64,000 bases of DNA from Silene latifolia (GCF_048544455.1 NC_133526.1:8696001-8760000); one strand, 5' to 3'; counted from the stretch's first letter, positions 33,431 to 45,447 are shown. Made by a program: numbers and translations. Notes: generated by a model not told the origin, from the letters alone.

Positions 33431-36400
33431 ATGGCTGGTTCAAGTGATAACCCAATGCCAAGTGCCACATTGGACCGTGAGTCCTGGCTTAGGATCTTCA
33501 TGAGTCAGATGAATCAGTCTACTCGACTGAAGAATGACGGATCCAACTTCGCGGACTGGGAGGCAGCATTACGGAATGCTGCCGCTGCTGACGGAAAGCT
33601 CAAATATCTGCTTGAGCCCATGCCGTTAAACCCAGGCCCCACGGCTGGAATTAACGAAATCGACAAGTATAACGATTTCGCTTTAGAAGCGGGTGCGGTA
33701 AAGAACGTACTTATTTTTGCAATGGAACCCAATTTGCAGAAACGCTTCATAGCCCATGGTGCAAACAAGATTTTCACCACGCTCACTAAGGAATTCTCGA
33801 AAGCACCGAGAATCGTGACCTATGAGCATACCACTCGCTTCTTTGATGCGAGACTCCAGAAGGGCCAACCGGTTAGCCCACACATTCTCAGCATGATTGA
33901 GAATGTCGAGAAACTGAGACCTTTAATCGTAACATCAGCGAGAATATTGTTATCGACCGTATTCTTCACTCACTCCACGATGGTTATTCGCAATTCAGAG
34001 CGAATTACTATATGAATGATTTGAAGAAAACTCCCCATGAATTGCACTCCTCCTCGTACATGCACCGAGAAGGACATGAAGTTCATGGGAGTTCGAAACA
34101 GATGTTCTCGTTGTGTCAAACAAAGGGAAAGGTAAGGGCAAAGCTCCGGCAAACCTAACAGTAGGTAAGGCGAAGTTCAAGAAGTCGGGTTCAGGTAAGA
34201 GTGGTCCTGGTGAGGCGAGCAACTCATCAGGCACGACAAAGAGCAAGAATGAAAACATGGAATGCCACCATTGCCACAAGACTGGGCATTGGAGACGCAC
34301 ATGTCCTGTTTATCATGAGGACTTAAAGGCAGGTCGTGTTAAACCTGTTGGTATGTCTTCCTCTTCTTCTACTTTTATTCATATGATTGAGATTAACCAC
34401 GCAAGTTACGGAACTTGGGTACTTGATACTTGGTTGTGGTTCTCATCCGTGTAATCATGTGCGGGGGCTCAAATCTCAAGCCTCTCGTAAAGGGTGAGGT
34501 TGACCTGCGTGTTGGAAATGGAGCATGAGTAGCTGCCATCTCCAAGGGGACATATATGATCCAGCTTCCTAGCGGATTTGAGTTGTCTTTATTAGACTGC
34601 TATTATGTTCCTAGTCTTTCGAAAAACATTATTTCAGTTTCTGCGCTTTATAAACTTGGTTTTTCATTTGTAATAGAAAATAATTCTTGCATTTTCTCAT
34701 TACACAATATGATTTATGGCAAGGCAGTCTCCATGAATGGAATTTATGTTTTAGATCAGACCACGGAAATATTACACGTAATGAATAAAAGGTTCAAGGT
34801 TGGTGACAAAGATCAAACGTATCTATGGCACTGCCGTATGGGACACATTAATGAGAAACGCGTAAAACAGCTCATCAAACATGGAGCTATCTCGGCCTTT
34901 GATTTTCAATCATTTGGCACGTGTGAATCATGTCTCATCGGTAAGATGACTCGTATTTCCTTCAAAGGTGTTGGAATGCGCGGCTGGCGACCTATTAGGA
35001 CTCATACACACGGATGTATGTGGTCCTATGTCAATCACCGCACGAGAAGGCTATAGGTATTTCATCACTTTCACGGACGATTTGAGTAGATATGGCTATG
35101 TCTACTTAATGAAGCACAAAAAGTGAATCCTTTGAGAAATTCAAGGAATACCAGAATAGGGTACAGAACCTATTAGGTAGAAAGATTAAAACACTACGTT
35201 CGGATCGTGGTGGCGAGTATCTTTCTCACGAGTTTGATCAACACCTTAAAGACTGTGGGATTGCCTTACAGTTAACTCCACCTGGAACACCTCAGCTGAA
35301 TGGTGTGTCCGAACGGAGAAATCGAACACTACTTGATATGGTTCGATCCATGATGAGTCACACGGTTTTACCTGATTCATTATGGGGTTATGCTCTTTTG
35401 TCAGCCGCTCTAATACTTAACCGAAGTCCGTCTAAAGCTGTTGACAAGACTCCATATGAACTATGGAAGGGAACGGTCCCTAACTTGTCCTTTATACGGG
35501 TTTGGGGCTGCGAGGCTTATGTCAAGTGGAGACACGAGGATAAGCTCGGCCCGCGATCGGTCAAGACATACTTTATAGGTTATCCTAAAGGAACACGTGG
35601 TCATTACTTCTATTCGCCAACCGAACGACGCGTTTTTGTTGCGGCTAGTGCGACATTCTTAGAGAAGGAATTTCTCGAGAATGCAAAGAGTGATAGAACC
35701 TTCGACCTGTCGGAGATTCCAGAACCAAACACCGAGCAACTATTGGAGGAACCTGTTCCTTCAATCCCGGCTGCGGTGAATATTCCTGAGGAACTTAGGA
35801 GGTCGGGAAGAGTCTCTATTCCTCCGGACAGATACATTGGTATGGTCGAGGAACATGACATAGATGACGTTCTACTCTTAACGAGTAGTGAACCCGCAAC
35901 CTATAAAGGTGCCATGACTAGTTCTAACTCAAAGCTATGGCTTGAGGCCATGCAATCCGAGATGGACTCCATGTATGAGAACAACGTGTGGGATCTTGTT
36001 GACTTACCTGCTAAGGTTCGTCCCCTTCAATGCAAATGGCTTTACAAGATAAAGCATTCTGTGGAAGGTCAACAAGATATCTACAAAGCATGACTAGTTG
36101 CTAAAGGTTTCACCCAAGTGCCAGGTTTGCACTACGATGAGATTTTTGCACCCGTAGTCATGCTGCGTTCCATTCGGATTATCTTAGCGATCGCCGCTTT
36201 TCATGACTATGAAATTTGGCAAATGGACGTGAAAACCGCCTTCTTAAACGGCTTTTTGGAGGAAGAGTTGTACTTGGTACAACCCGAAGGTTTCATCGAT
36301 CCTGAACATCCTAAGAAAGTATGCAAACTTAAGCGTTCCATTTATGCACTTAAGCAAGCATCAAGGAGTTGGAATCATCGCTTCGACCAAGTGATAAAAG

Positions 36401-37269
36401 AAAATGGATTTACTCGATCTGTCGAGGAACCATGTCTATATATCAAGTCGAGTGGGAGCAAGATTGTCTTCCTAATATTGTATGTTGACGACATACTCCG
36501 ATTGGGAATGACATACCTCTCTTAACCGGTGAAAGTATGGTTGAAGAACCATTTCCAGATGAAAGATCTGGGAGAGGCACAGAGAATTCTAGGCATCCGC
36601 ATCTATCGAGATAGATCACGACGGATGTTATCTCTCAGTCAGGAGTCTTACATAGACAAAGTCCTGGAGAGATTCAGCATGACTAACTCCGAGAAGGGGT
36701 TCCTTCCTATGGCTCCAGGGGTGCATTTGAGCAAGTCTCAGGCACCAGAGACACCGGAAGAGAAAGAGCGCATGACACGGATTCCTTATGCTTCGGCAAT
36801 AGGATCAATCATGTATGCCATGATATGCACACGTCCGGACGTGGCATATGCATTGAGTATGACAAGTCGATTCCAACAAAGATCCAGGTGAATCACATTG
36901 GATGGTACATCAAGAACAATCTTAAGTACCTACGGAGGACTAAAGATTGGGCATTGACTTATGGATCGAGATGACTCGAAATCTCGGTCTGGATTCGTTT
37001 TTACTCTTAATGGCGCTACGATCACCGGAAGAGTTCCAAGCAAAGTGTTACAAAGAGATTCTACGACCGAGTCCGAGTACTATGTTGCGTCTAGACATGT
37101 ACAACGGAAAGCTCATCTAATCCGGGATTACGTGGAGCAAAAGGAAGTAGTGATAGAAAAGATTGCTATAGATGATAACATAGCAGATCCTCTCACTAAA
37201 GCATTACGACAAGATAAGCATGAAGGGCACGTTAATTCCATGGGAATTAAACGTGTTCCTAAGTTGTAG
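33431..37269 (+). pseudogene. Copia B gag-pol, multiply broken
   Basis: Gag starts at 33431 (MAGSSDNP) and shifts frame near 33930. A later frame carries the zinc knuckle CHHCHKTGHWRRTC (about 34260-34305). The protease motif is hit by a one-base shift at about 34430, within the DTG codons. GAG-pre-integrase (LWHCRMGHI) and the integrase Asp segment follow; 35305-36093 holds the integrase Glu (ERRNRT) and linker. An in-frame TGA lies at 36091-36093 at the RT start. RT with YVDDI at about 36480 shifts frame after that motif. RNase H is incomplete, with frame loss near 36890 and a gap before 36961. At least six lesions are visible. Mostly recognisable but not functional. Confidence 0.9.
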
Positions 37270-38131
37270 TACTCTTTTATGGATCGGATTCATTCTCTCT
37301 TGTACTCTATACGACATCATCGTTTTGATATTTTATATATATATATTTTGTTTTTCATGTGGAATTGTACGACAATTTTGAACACCACAAAGTGAACTGA
37401 ACAAACATCATATCTTTTTAGTCCTTAATTGCCCACATGAGCTGATAACTCTTGCAATTATTTTGTGACGTTGGTTGATGGTGGGTTCAACGAGCCATAA
37501 GTCAACCGGTTGACTGACCAATCACGAGGGCGAGTTATACGGATATCTCGTAGGACACCATTGTGACATCGACGTGGAGTCCTAAATGTTTTATAACATT
37601 CGTTGCCCGGTCGTGGATAGGACTACCATGGTGATCCTAAGAGTCGATTCTTTGACTATCGACTGTCTCTTGAGACTACGGCAGATTTTGGGTGACTTTG
37701 GTTTCTTTCTCACGGTCATCCGTAACAGGGGGCCAAGTAGATTTTTTCTGGGTCATTTCATGCTGTGCTTAGATCGGAAGGAGTCGAGTTGAAGGAAATA
37801 TTCAGCCTTTATCGTGCTCGATATTTCTCGGGGCCACTCGAGGAGTCAGAATCAAATGCATGGCCATGCTCGAATACGGATTCGTTTTATCGCTTAAGTT
37901 ACTCTCTAGTCGGGGAAACCACTCTAGATACGGATCGATTGTAAAATACGACCTTTGTGGATCCGGATCTGCAAATTGTTTTACATTGAGTGGGAGAGAT
38001 TTTAAATGAATATGAGAATCGGTTATCGCACCTACACTTGTTCGGACAAGTGGGAGTTTGTTGGAGCTTGTGTCCTCCAGTTAGTGCGGATAACGTCATT
38101 GCACATACACTTGTACGGACAAGTGGGAGCT
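37270..38131 (+). other. Copia B 3' untranslated region with duplicated PPT/LTR edge
   Basis: No coding is seen. CGGACAAGTGGGAG occurs at 38043 and 38116. Each is followed by a TTGTTGG(A/G)GTTTGTGTCC-like LTR start, but only the second begins a full LTR. This may be a scar of an imperfect strand transfer or local duplication. Confidence 0.6.
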
Positions 38132-39130
38132 TGTTGGGGTTTGTGTCCTTAACGCTTAGTGCAGGACTTATAAACCTCTAAAAGGATCAAAGGGCATACT
38201 TTTGGTATTATTATCGGTTGATCCACGTTTATCAATAACGGTTGGCTTGCTAGATAAGTTTGACGTTATTGTCATACAGATGGCGGTGATCAACTGGTCC
38301 CTAAAAGTCACACCTATAGGATACGTTCGAGAGATGTGACGGTATGAAAATACTGTCATGTAGATGCCAAAATTGACTAACCAGTTAGTCCGAGTTATTT
38401 GACTAGTAATTAGTCAAATATGTGATGTTGAGATATTATATTTAATACGGATTAAATATCATGGGCTATAAGCGAATTAACCGGTTAATTCGTAAAATTA
38501 AATATACGTGATTTATATTTAATTAAATGTATATTAAAAATAATTATACAATACTGTTTTGTCGGACACGTATTAATAATTCAGCTAACCCGTATTATTA
38601 ACTGATGCCTTAATTTCCGATAACCGATAACAGTTTATAATATAAACCGCGTCATATACATTTGGAGTTTAATGAACCGGACCGCGAGTTACAACCAAGA
38701 GGAAGTGGAAGCCCACTTCCCTTGTGTGGGTCTCGGTTTTGCCGAACTGGGGAGAACAAAAGGAGACCTCCTCCTTCTGTTAAACCTAATCATCATTTGC
38801 CAAAACAAATTAGGGTTTCGAAGAGCATTCATCTCTGTAGAAACCGAGATCTCACATCTCAAGCAAACTCACATCAGTTCTCCCTATATTGCAAGGCAAT
38901 CGGAGAACACTGTTCTAGCACAAGGGCATATCTCGGACAAAGTCTTGGGTGTTACAATTAGGAGGAAATCTGGTTTGATTTCTGTTCTTTACGCCGTTCA
39001 ACAAGGACCCGAGGTTATTTCTTGTTCCTTATCGTTTCCTTGTATTTATCGTTTTATGACTATAAATTGCATGTTTAAATTTACGTTATAGTCCTGCAAT
39101 TTAAGGGTAGTATACGGATATTAACCCACA
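38132..39130 (+). repeat. 3' LTR of Copia B
   Basis: 999-bp copy of 30444-31441; differences cluster in the first 100 bp and near 38470. It is preceded at 38043-38100 by a degenerate duplicate of the PPT and first 50 bp of the LTR. Confidence 0.93.
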
Positions 39131-41640
39131 CATCATTCCCGGAGTTTTTTTGAAGCTTGAACGAATCATGTGTCCCTTTCACGGTCCACTCATTTTCATA
39201 ATATTCGACCAATGCATGCTTTTTACCAGAGGCGGGGATGTAATATACCTCTGTCAACAAATCATAAGGGCCTTTGGTAGAATCCTTGCTTATATTCCTA
39301 AATAAAATAATTTCAAGATATTTAAATCTTTATATCTTCATATAGACCATAATATTCATACTGACTATAAGTTGTCTTCACAATTAAAATAAAAGTAAGA
39401 TTACCTCTTCTGAAGATTAAAAACTTTTTTCCCGCTACAATCCATGACTCTGGTCTCAACCAAATTAGGTTTGACATGCTGACATCTCGCCAGATGAAAC
39501 ACTTGAGGTGCGCGCATTGGAGGAGAAAATGATATAGATACATGAAGTAGTACTGGCTCGGAATTTCCAACGCTAGAGATAAGATCAAGTGAAATCCATT
39601 TATTTGTCCAAAGTTGAGACCGGGAAGCCAACATATCTTCTAAAGAAACAGAGCATGAACCAAGAAGCTTCAATGATCTCTTTTGTTTCATCTCATCAGA
39701 AGTAGGAGAATAGGACATGAGTTCAAGGAGAAACTCTCCAGCTAGCTCACACTCAAAATAAGCAAAGAGTTTGTCCTTAGAAGCCGATGATATACCCAAC
39801 CATCTCTTGGTTTTGAAAAGTGTATCGGGTTGATTCTTAGAGACTGCAACAAGGAGATTTTCTTTGCGCTCATTTGGTAAGTTCTTGATATCAACGCACT
39901 CTAATAATACCTGTTAATGAAAACTACCAATTATTATTTTATAACATCATTAAATTATAGCAGCATTTTTAAACAATGACTTTTATCTACCAAGATTGAT
40001 GATTAGATAATTCGATATCAATCTAGTATTCCGAAATTTGTAGCAAAGATTAACTTCCTATTTTTTTGCGTGTAAAGTGAGCCACAAGTGCAATTTTGAT
40101 GCTCAAATATTTTAAAACTTTGATCATAAATATATGGTTGTTAGAAAATCGTTTTTACCTCCGTAGCCTCCACAGTTGGAAAATTTATATGCTGGCCAAA
40201 CTTTTCGGTCTTGTTGGATTTCTTAGCATCGACACTGAACTTGTAGGGAACACGCGTGACTGGAGTAGGGATATCTCCTCTACTCATTCCACCAGCCTTC
40301 CAATAGCTAAACCCAAAGGTTTGTTCCCATTGTTGGGTAGTTTCGGTAAATCCAGTGTCCAGTCTACTCCCTTTTGATTTATCAGGGTTAGAATCAATGT
40401 GTGGAAGTACACCGCCTATCAATTCCTTCATGTCTTTGCAATAAGAATCTGGGTACAGTTGGTGTGTGTGCCACATCAGATCAACATCGTAAGTGGGGAC
40501 ACCGAAACTTTGCAGACCTGTTTTCCTGTTTGTTCTAATGATATGAAGAAATCCTTTGTATCTAGCTGATGCTTCTTTAAGAAAGAGTTCGTCGACCATG
40601 TGTGGTCGACATGCCAAACACATGTAATCTTTGAGTAATCTAATACAAACATAAAGAAGATTAATTACTTTACAAAGTTTATATTACCTGATAAGTGAAA
40701 CCAGTCTGTCTTTTAACTGCAGCAATCAGATCATAATTAGTAATTTTTTGAGTTAGTGAACTTTTCTGCAAACTCTCTTCTGAAAAGGGACGTTCTAAGT
40801 CAAGCTCATAAGGTTCTTCAGGGTACAATTTGCTCCATATATCTTCACTTGTGCTCTTCGATGTCGCTTGTATGGATGACATGACTTTGTGGTTGGTAAG
40901 GATTCTTCCAAACAACTTTTCACAATCGAATTTGTACCTGACCTGTAACATAGACGTACCAATATAGATGTAATCTAAATAAGTAATAAACCCCTTTTCT
41001 ATGAGTAAGCTTAGCCTCATGTTAGAACAGTTTTAAAATAAAACAATATAAACCAATTTTGGTGCTTTTATCATAAAAAAGTGGCGATTGGTGCAAGTTA
41101 TTTTGGTAACATATCACTGGCTTTGCAATAGGACTTATGCAAAATGGTTTTATACAAGAATCATTGTTTTTCCATTTGGAACGGATGGCTTTGAGAAAAT
41201 ATTAGTCTAAAGTTAGAACCATACCGGGTTTAACCTATGGCAGTGCCATATCAATTCACAATCAAAAGGAACAATCAATGCCTCTTCAGAAACAGGGTTC
41301 TCTTCATGTTTGGCGAGCAAAGGAAGCCAAAATGCATTGTATCTGAAAGATTCAACATCGACAACAATATTAACTCGACCAATTGATTCTTCATAATACA
41401 AGACGCTTAACCGATTAAGCGTCACATTTTTCTTTTATTAAATTATATTGCATGATAGAGGTTAGTTAAGAGCATTTACCTGTAGACAGCCCTTTGTAAG
41501 GCATGATCTTCAAATAGGAAACGATTACGGTGTTCCAATGCATCAAGGAATTTCAGATGAGTTTTAGCAGCCTCAACAAGATCAATACTCACTGAAATGT
41601 TTTGTGCCACAGCCCATGCTTTCACTTGTTCTTTTTCCAT
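39131..41640 (-). CDS. 5' part of GRDP gene (exons 1-6a, DUF1399 domain)
   Basis: This part runs from the ATG at 41640 to the Copia B junction at 39130/39131. Exon borders are mostly clean GT-AG: donors at 41479, 41224, 40687, 40158 and 39404, and acceptors before 41342, 40942, 39910 and 39297. Exon 4 is the exception. Protein continuity puts its start at about 40614, where TG stands instead of AG; the upstream AG candidates at about 40625 and about 40637 do not keep frame. Without splicing through the transposon the frame would read into the LTR. A truncated product of roughly 570 residues could in principle be made. Confidence 0.8.
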
Positions 41641-42548
41641 CTTCACGCCCTATCCAACCGTCAAAATCCAAGATTGATGACGTTTGATCAATGTATTGAA
41701 AGACTACAAATTAAAGCTTACGTATATTTATGGTGACAATAAGAAAAATATCCGGTATACTGAGAAATAAGAATAAAAAAAAATTGAAACTGGTTTGAAA
41801 TCCGGTTTCAGTTCCGGAAAAGTAGTGGTTCACCGGATTTGGGTTTTGGTTTACAAGGTGTAAAAAAAATCTGTTAATCAGGTAATAAAACCAAATATAA
41901 AAATTGGTTCGGTTAACCGGTTTTTCCTATCCCCAATTGTGTGTATGAGCTCTATGTGGAATGAAATGGAGAATATTGTTTGAAAGTCTTACATTAGGTC
42001 TTAAAAATTGAAAACTTAATTTAATTCCACTTTGGAAAAAAAAAAGCGATTTTGGTTTGAGAAAAAAAATTAGTTTATAAGACAAGTTACCAAATCGAAT
42101 TTTAAAATCGGTTTCGTTTATAAGTCTTAAATTAAGGCTTAAAAATTAAAAACTCAATTTTATAATTATGAATAGAAAATGTGAGTATAGTAAGTTCTTA
42201 TAGAAACTTGTTTATAATTTTAAGAGATAAAGTGAAAAATATAAAAATCTAAACTGAGTTTTAAAAATGAATGGTTAGATCTTGAAGACCCACTTTGGGT
42301 CTAAAAATAAAGATAGTTTTACCTATATTCAGGATTTATCCAATATGTACCTCGTAAAAAGGTAACAGTGACGGAAATTTCTTTTTAAAAATAAAAAGAA
42401 TATGATTGATATAGAAAAATATATAAAAACGGTTTTTCTAACGTGTGCCCTAAGAGCACACATTAATAATCCAAAAAAAAAATGAATGATTGATATACAA
42501 ACTCACATTTACCATAATTATTAAATATTCTCAACAATCTTTCTCTAA

Positions 42549-43187
42549 TCCCCTATTTACTAAATGAATAGGCGAAACTCTTATTTTTCTTGCCTAAATA
42601 ATATTTCCTAAAATAAAGTGTAGTATTTTTAGCATAATTATCTCACAATCTTTTAATGGCACAATCTTTCCTATTTACTAAATGAATACGCGAAACTCTT
42701 ACTTTTCCTGCCTAAATAATATTTCCTAAAATAAAGTGTAGTATTTTTAGCATATATTATTGTCTCACGGTCTTTTAATGTCACAATCTTTGAATAAATT
42801 TAATATTTAAAATATTCTATATTATTTCACATTATACATAAATTTATCTCCATTATTATATGATAAAAAAAACCGTATACTTTTTTTTTTAAAATAATTA
42901 TACATAAAAATTCATTGACTTTTAATGATAAGAAGTTGCACAAAAAATGTTAATAGTAAAAATATTTTAAAAATAACATCATTAATTTCTCGGTAAAAAA
43001 ACTCATTAAAATATTCATTTCATGACTTTTTATAATTTTAATTTTTATTGCTCAAATTAAAATAAAGTGGTGAGAAACATAAGAAAAATAAGTGAATTAT
43101 CAATTTAAAATTCATAAATAACACGGGGTACACTAAAAAGTTAAATTTTATAAATATCGTGCATGTATTGCACGAGATCTAAACTAG
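42549..43187 (+). mobile_element. Small Helitron inside the GRDP leader intron
   Basis: Proposed 5' end A|TCCCCTATTTACTAAATG at 42548/42549. The 3' end is a TCGTGC-ATGTATT-GCACGA hairpin (43158-43176), then CTAG at 43184-43187 and T. 639 bp, no coding. It contains a 118-bp duplication. Confidence 0.6.
42553..42790. repeat. 118-bp tandem duplication in the Helitron
   Basis: CTATTTACTAAATGAATA(G/C)G starts at 42553 and 42671. Both copies run through TTCCTAAAATAAAGTGTAGT and TTTTAGCATA to the end of the unit. Confidence 0.8.
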
Positions 43188-43379
43188 TTAACTTATTAAC
43201 ATGAAATAAAAAAAAAGTGAACAAGAAGATGAATTTCACAGCCTTAATTACCAAAACATGATTAAAGAACAAAATAATACTTACAATGATATTAATTTCT
43301 CTCTCTCTCTAAACGCAATATCAGTTCAAATTGTTTGACGTTATATTGATGTGCCTCAAATCAGAGTATATGGTCTGCC

Positions 43380-43386
43380 TTTTATA
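43380..43386 (-). promoter_or_regulatory. TATA box of the GRDP gene
   Basis: TATAAAA on the minus strand, about 95 bp upstream of the proposed 5'UTR donor and upstream of a GAGAGAGA leader. It would start transcripts near 43350. Coupled to the GT donor at 43284 it makes a coherent first exon. Confidence 0.5.
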
Positions 43387-43390
43387 GTAG

Positions 43391-44329
43391 TGTTTGTTAC
43401 TACTAGTAACGTTCAGTGTTCCTCAAAAAACATGTAGAATGTGATTCTTGAAAAAATATTGACAAAATTGCCCCTGTAACTGATGGATTTAACAACCTGT
43501 CTGACTTTCAAAGCCAAAATTCGCGGGTTTTTCAACAGCTATATAGCATGTGAAATGTGAGTATGGGGATAATTTTCCATTTTAGGGAGAGCATTGTTAA
43601 TCCCCCATTTGGATAATAGGTTTGTAACAGTAGTGAATCACAAAATACGGTATTGGAAAACGGTCTTATATTAAATTTATTGTGAGATTATTTTACAGTT
43701 TAAAGTAAAATTTGTATCAAAAGTAACGCAACAATTAACATGTACGAGTGGTTAAAACGATTTACATATAAAAATGGTCATGTTTAATAATAAAGTTAGT
43801 TACTCATTATCATAGTAGGTACTCCGATCTTTTAGTTACGAGTAATTCATAATTATTTTCTCTTGTACACTAATTTTAGTTGTTCCAAAATATATTTCAA
43901 TATTAGAGTTTTCATTGATTTATTGTTTAAAAGTGACAATTTTGTTTATAACTTTTATCATTGAATGATCAATTTTATTATAAATAAGTTACATTTTTCT
44001 CGTTTTTAAGTTAAGACTGCCTTAAGGGAGACTAACTCGTACTGTTGGAAATGTCTTAACAATTAACTAATTTATTGTGAAATATTATTATTTAAATTTA
44101 GATCGTCGCAACTCGCAAGGTCTTGCTAGAGATCTACCTTGTATATTGAGTTGATTTTATTGGGTCACACACTCACACATTACTATCGAGTAGTATCGAC
44201 TGAGACTTGTTTAGATTATATATGGATCATCGTAATATTGAATAGACGTATTAATGTTCTACAATTCGGAGATGTTTCGTAACCCACTGAAAATCACATG
44301 AATTGTAAAACATGTAAATTAAGTACAAA
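43391..44329. other. Upstream spacer, no gene seen
   Basis: AT-rich non-coding DNA upstream of the GRDP promoter. No repeat with clear ends is recognised. Confidence 0.5.
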
Positions 44330-44359
44330 CCAGTTTTGTTACCCGTGAGAATTCACGGG
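44330..44359 (-). mobile_element. Helitron 3' terminus, minus orientation
   Basis: On the minus strand CCCGTGAATTCTCACGGG (hairpin, 44342-44359) is followed after TAACAAAA by CTGG (44330-44333) and T. CTGG satisfies the CTRR rule. The element would extend to the right; the 5' end was not found. Confidence 0.55.
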
Positions 44360-44851
44360 ACTATTTATGGTTTTCCGCTCATGTTTACTGTTTGATGTCA
44401 TGTGTACAATGTACTCGATCTTAACATATTGTGAAGAATTAAGATTTAGATGATAGCCTAGAACCTTGTTTTAGTTTTCGTTATATTTTTGTATGTGTTA
44501 AGCACAGACTTTCATACTACTTTATCCTTTTAACTAAAAAGAGTTGAGACAATATGATGGAGATGAGGAAGTTAATATATATAGGCAATATTACTGGATA
44601 TTCAAAAATTAAAAAGATGGCATTAATTTTAGGATAAATTTTTGGATGAAACGAACAGTAAAATTGAGATACAGCCATATAAGGAGTAATACTTTGGAAA
44701 TTGAGTTTTAAATCATTTACATGTATTGTGATATTATTAGTTTCAGTGATAAATAATCATCATTAAGGCCAAACTACCCTATTTAATATTTATTTCTTTT
44801 ATTTAATAAGATGACCTATTGTTTCCCTTTAACATTATTATTATTATACTT

Positions 44852-45447
44852 TGTGTTCCGTGTGTAATTCCGGAGCAGGGTTTGTTACCACGTAAGCTTA
44901 TAGAATGATGACTTTGCTTAACTCTTCCTTTCGGCCTCTCCTGAAACAATGAACAAACTGAGGGCTCGGCTTGGTACCGAGCGAACTCACTCCGACGCTC
45001 AAGTCAGTAAACTTAAAAGGGATTAAGTTGTGTGTTACTTGGCACAAGGTATATTGTAGAGAGATAAGGGAGTTTATACCAGAGTAGTGTGTTTAACTGA
45101 TTATTTTCGGATCCTTTCCTCAATGAGGGTTGAGGAGTATTTATAGACTTTCACCTTTTGTCACGTAGTGGCCAAGTGGCCAAGTGGCAGAGCAGGTGGA
45201 AAGACTGTTCTACCCTCGGCCGAGGGACCCATGGCAGGCCGGCGGGCCCTGTTGACTCCATGCCGAGGGGTCTTGGATGTGAGTACGCGGATGTGTGTCC
45301 CGGCTGGCTAGTTGCCTAGCCGAGACCCAAATGACAGGCCGACTGGCTGCGTCGGTTAGTTTGTCCAAGGTGTTGACTTCTTGTGGATATCTTTGACCTT
45401 GCTCAATATGTTGACTCGGTCGGTGGGTGCGAGAATATGCCCCATCA
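44852..45447 (-). repeat. Probable LTR of a minus-strand Ty3/Tat-like element
   Basis: On the minus strand it starts TGATGGGGCATATTCTCGCA right after a purine tract (CGCTGGGGCAAAT), a good PPT. It contains a TATAAATA box (45138-45145) and ends GGAACACA. TG/CA ends and a PPT support a 3' LTR of about 596 bp. The partner LTR is not in the window, so this rests on structure only. Confidence 0.5.
45138..45145 (-). promoter_or_regulatory. TATA box of the minus-strand LTR
   Basis: TATTTATA on plus reads TATAAATA on minus, in the middle of the proposed LTR, pointing left. Confidence 0.5.

Larger units (their letters stand above)
30444..39130 (+). mobile_element. Copia LTR retrotransposon B inserted in GRDP exon 6
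   Basis: LTRs at 30444-31441 and 38132-39130 (TGTTGG...ACCCACA, about 998 bp) differ at only about five bases plus three small indels by eye. TSD CATCA flanks them at 30439-30443 and 39131-39135. PBS TGGTATCAGAGC at 31444 (initiator-Met type); PPT AAGTGGGAGC just before 38132. The coding region (33431-37269) is heavily broken. A 2-kb leader between PBS and gag holds a CTCGATCGAGT-rich array. It lies antisense to GRDP. Confidence 0.95.
29348..41640 (-). pseudogene. Glycine-rich-domain-protein (GRDP, DUF1399) gene, split by a Copia insertion
   Basis: Eight coding exons (minus): 41640-41480, 41342-41225, 40942-40688, about 40614-40159, 39910-39405, 39297-39131 plus 30438-30404 (one exon split by Copia B), 30291-30136 and 30049-29348. 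All phases agree for a protein of about 850 residues, close to plant GRDPs. Hallmarks are the MEKEQ start, the two DUF1399 repeats with LIWHCHRLNP and DLMWHTHQLYP, an internal C2-like region, SLFEFAGYNKI and KLFPGRR. The usual Gly-rich tail is replaced by a Cys-repeat tail. GRDPs are plant proteins linked to development and ABA/stress responses; the biochemical role is unclear. The 8.7-kb insert in exon 6 should abolish the full protein. The acceptor of exon 4 also looks damaged. A TATA box and a 5'UTR intron lie upstream. Confidence 0.88.
41650..43284 (-). other. 5'UTR intron of the GRDP gene (probable)
   Basis: A consensus donor GTAAGT at 43284-43279 follows a short leader with an AGAGAGAGAG tract. 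A plausible acceptor (GGATAG) ends at 41650, ten bases before the ATG at 41640. The intron is about 1.6 kb and includes the Helitron at 42549-43187 and a palindromic word at about 42436-42465. Leader introns are common in plant genes. Confidence 0.5.

Noticed and set aside
30973..39091. Identical 99- and 139-codon frames at 30973-31402 and 38662-39091
   Set aside because: They are copies of the same LTR sequence; no known domain and no separate promoter.
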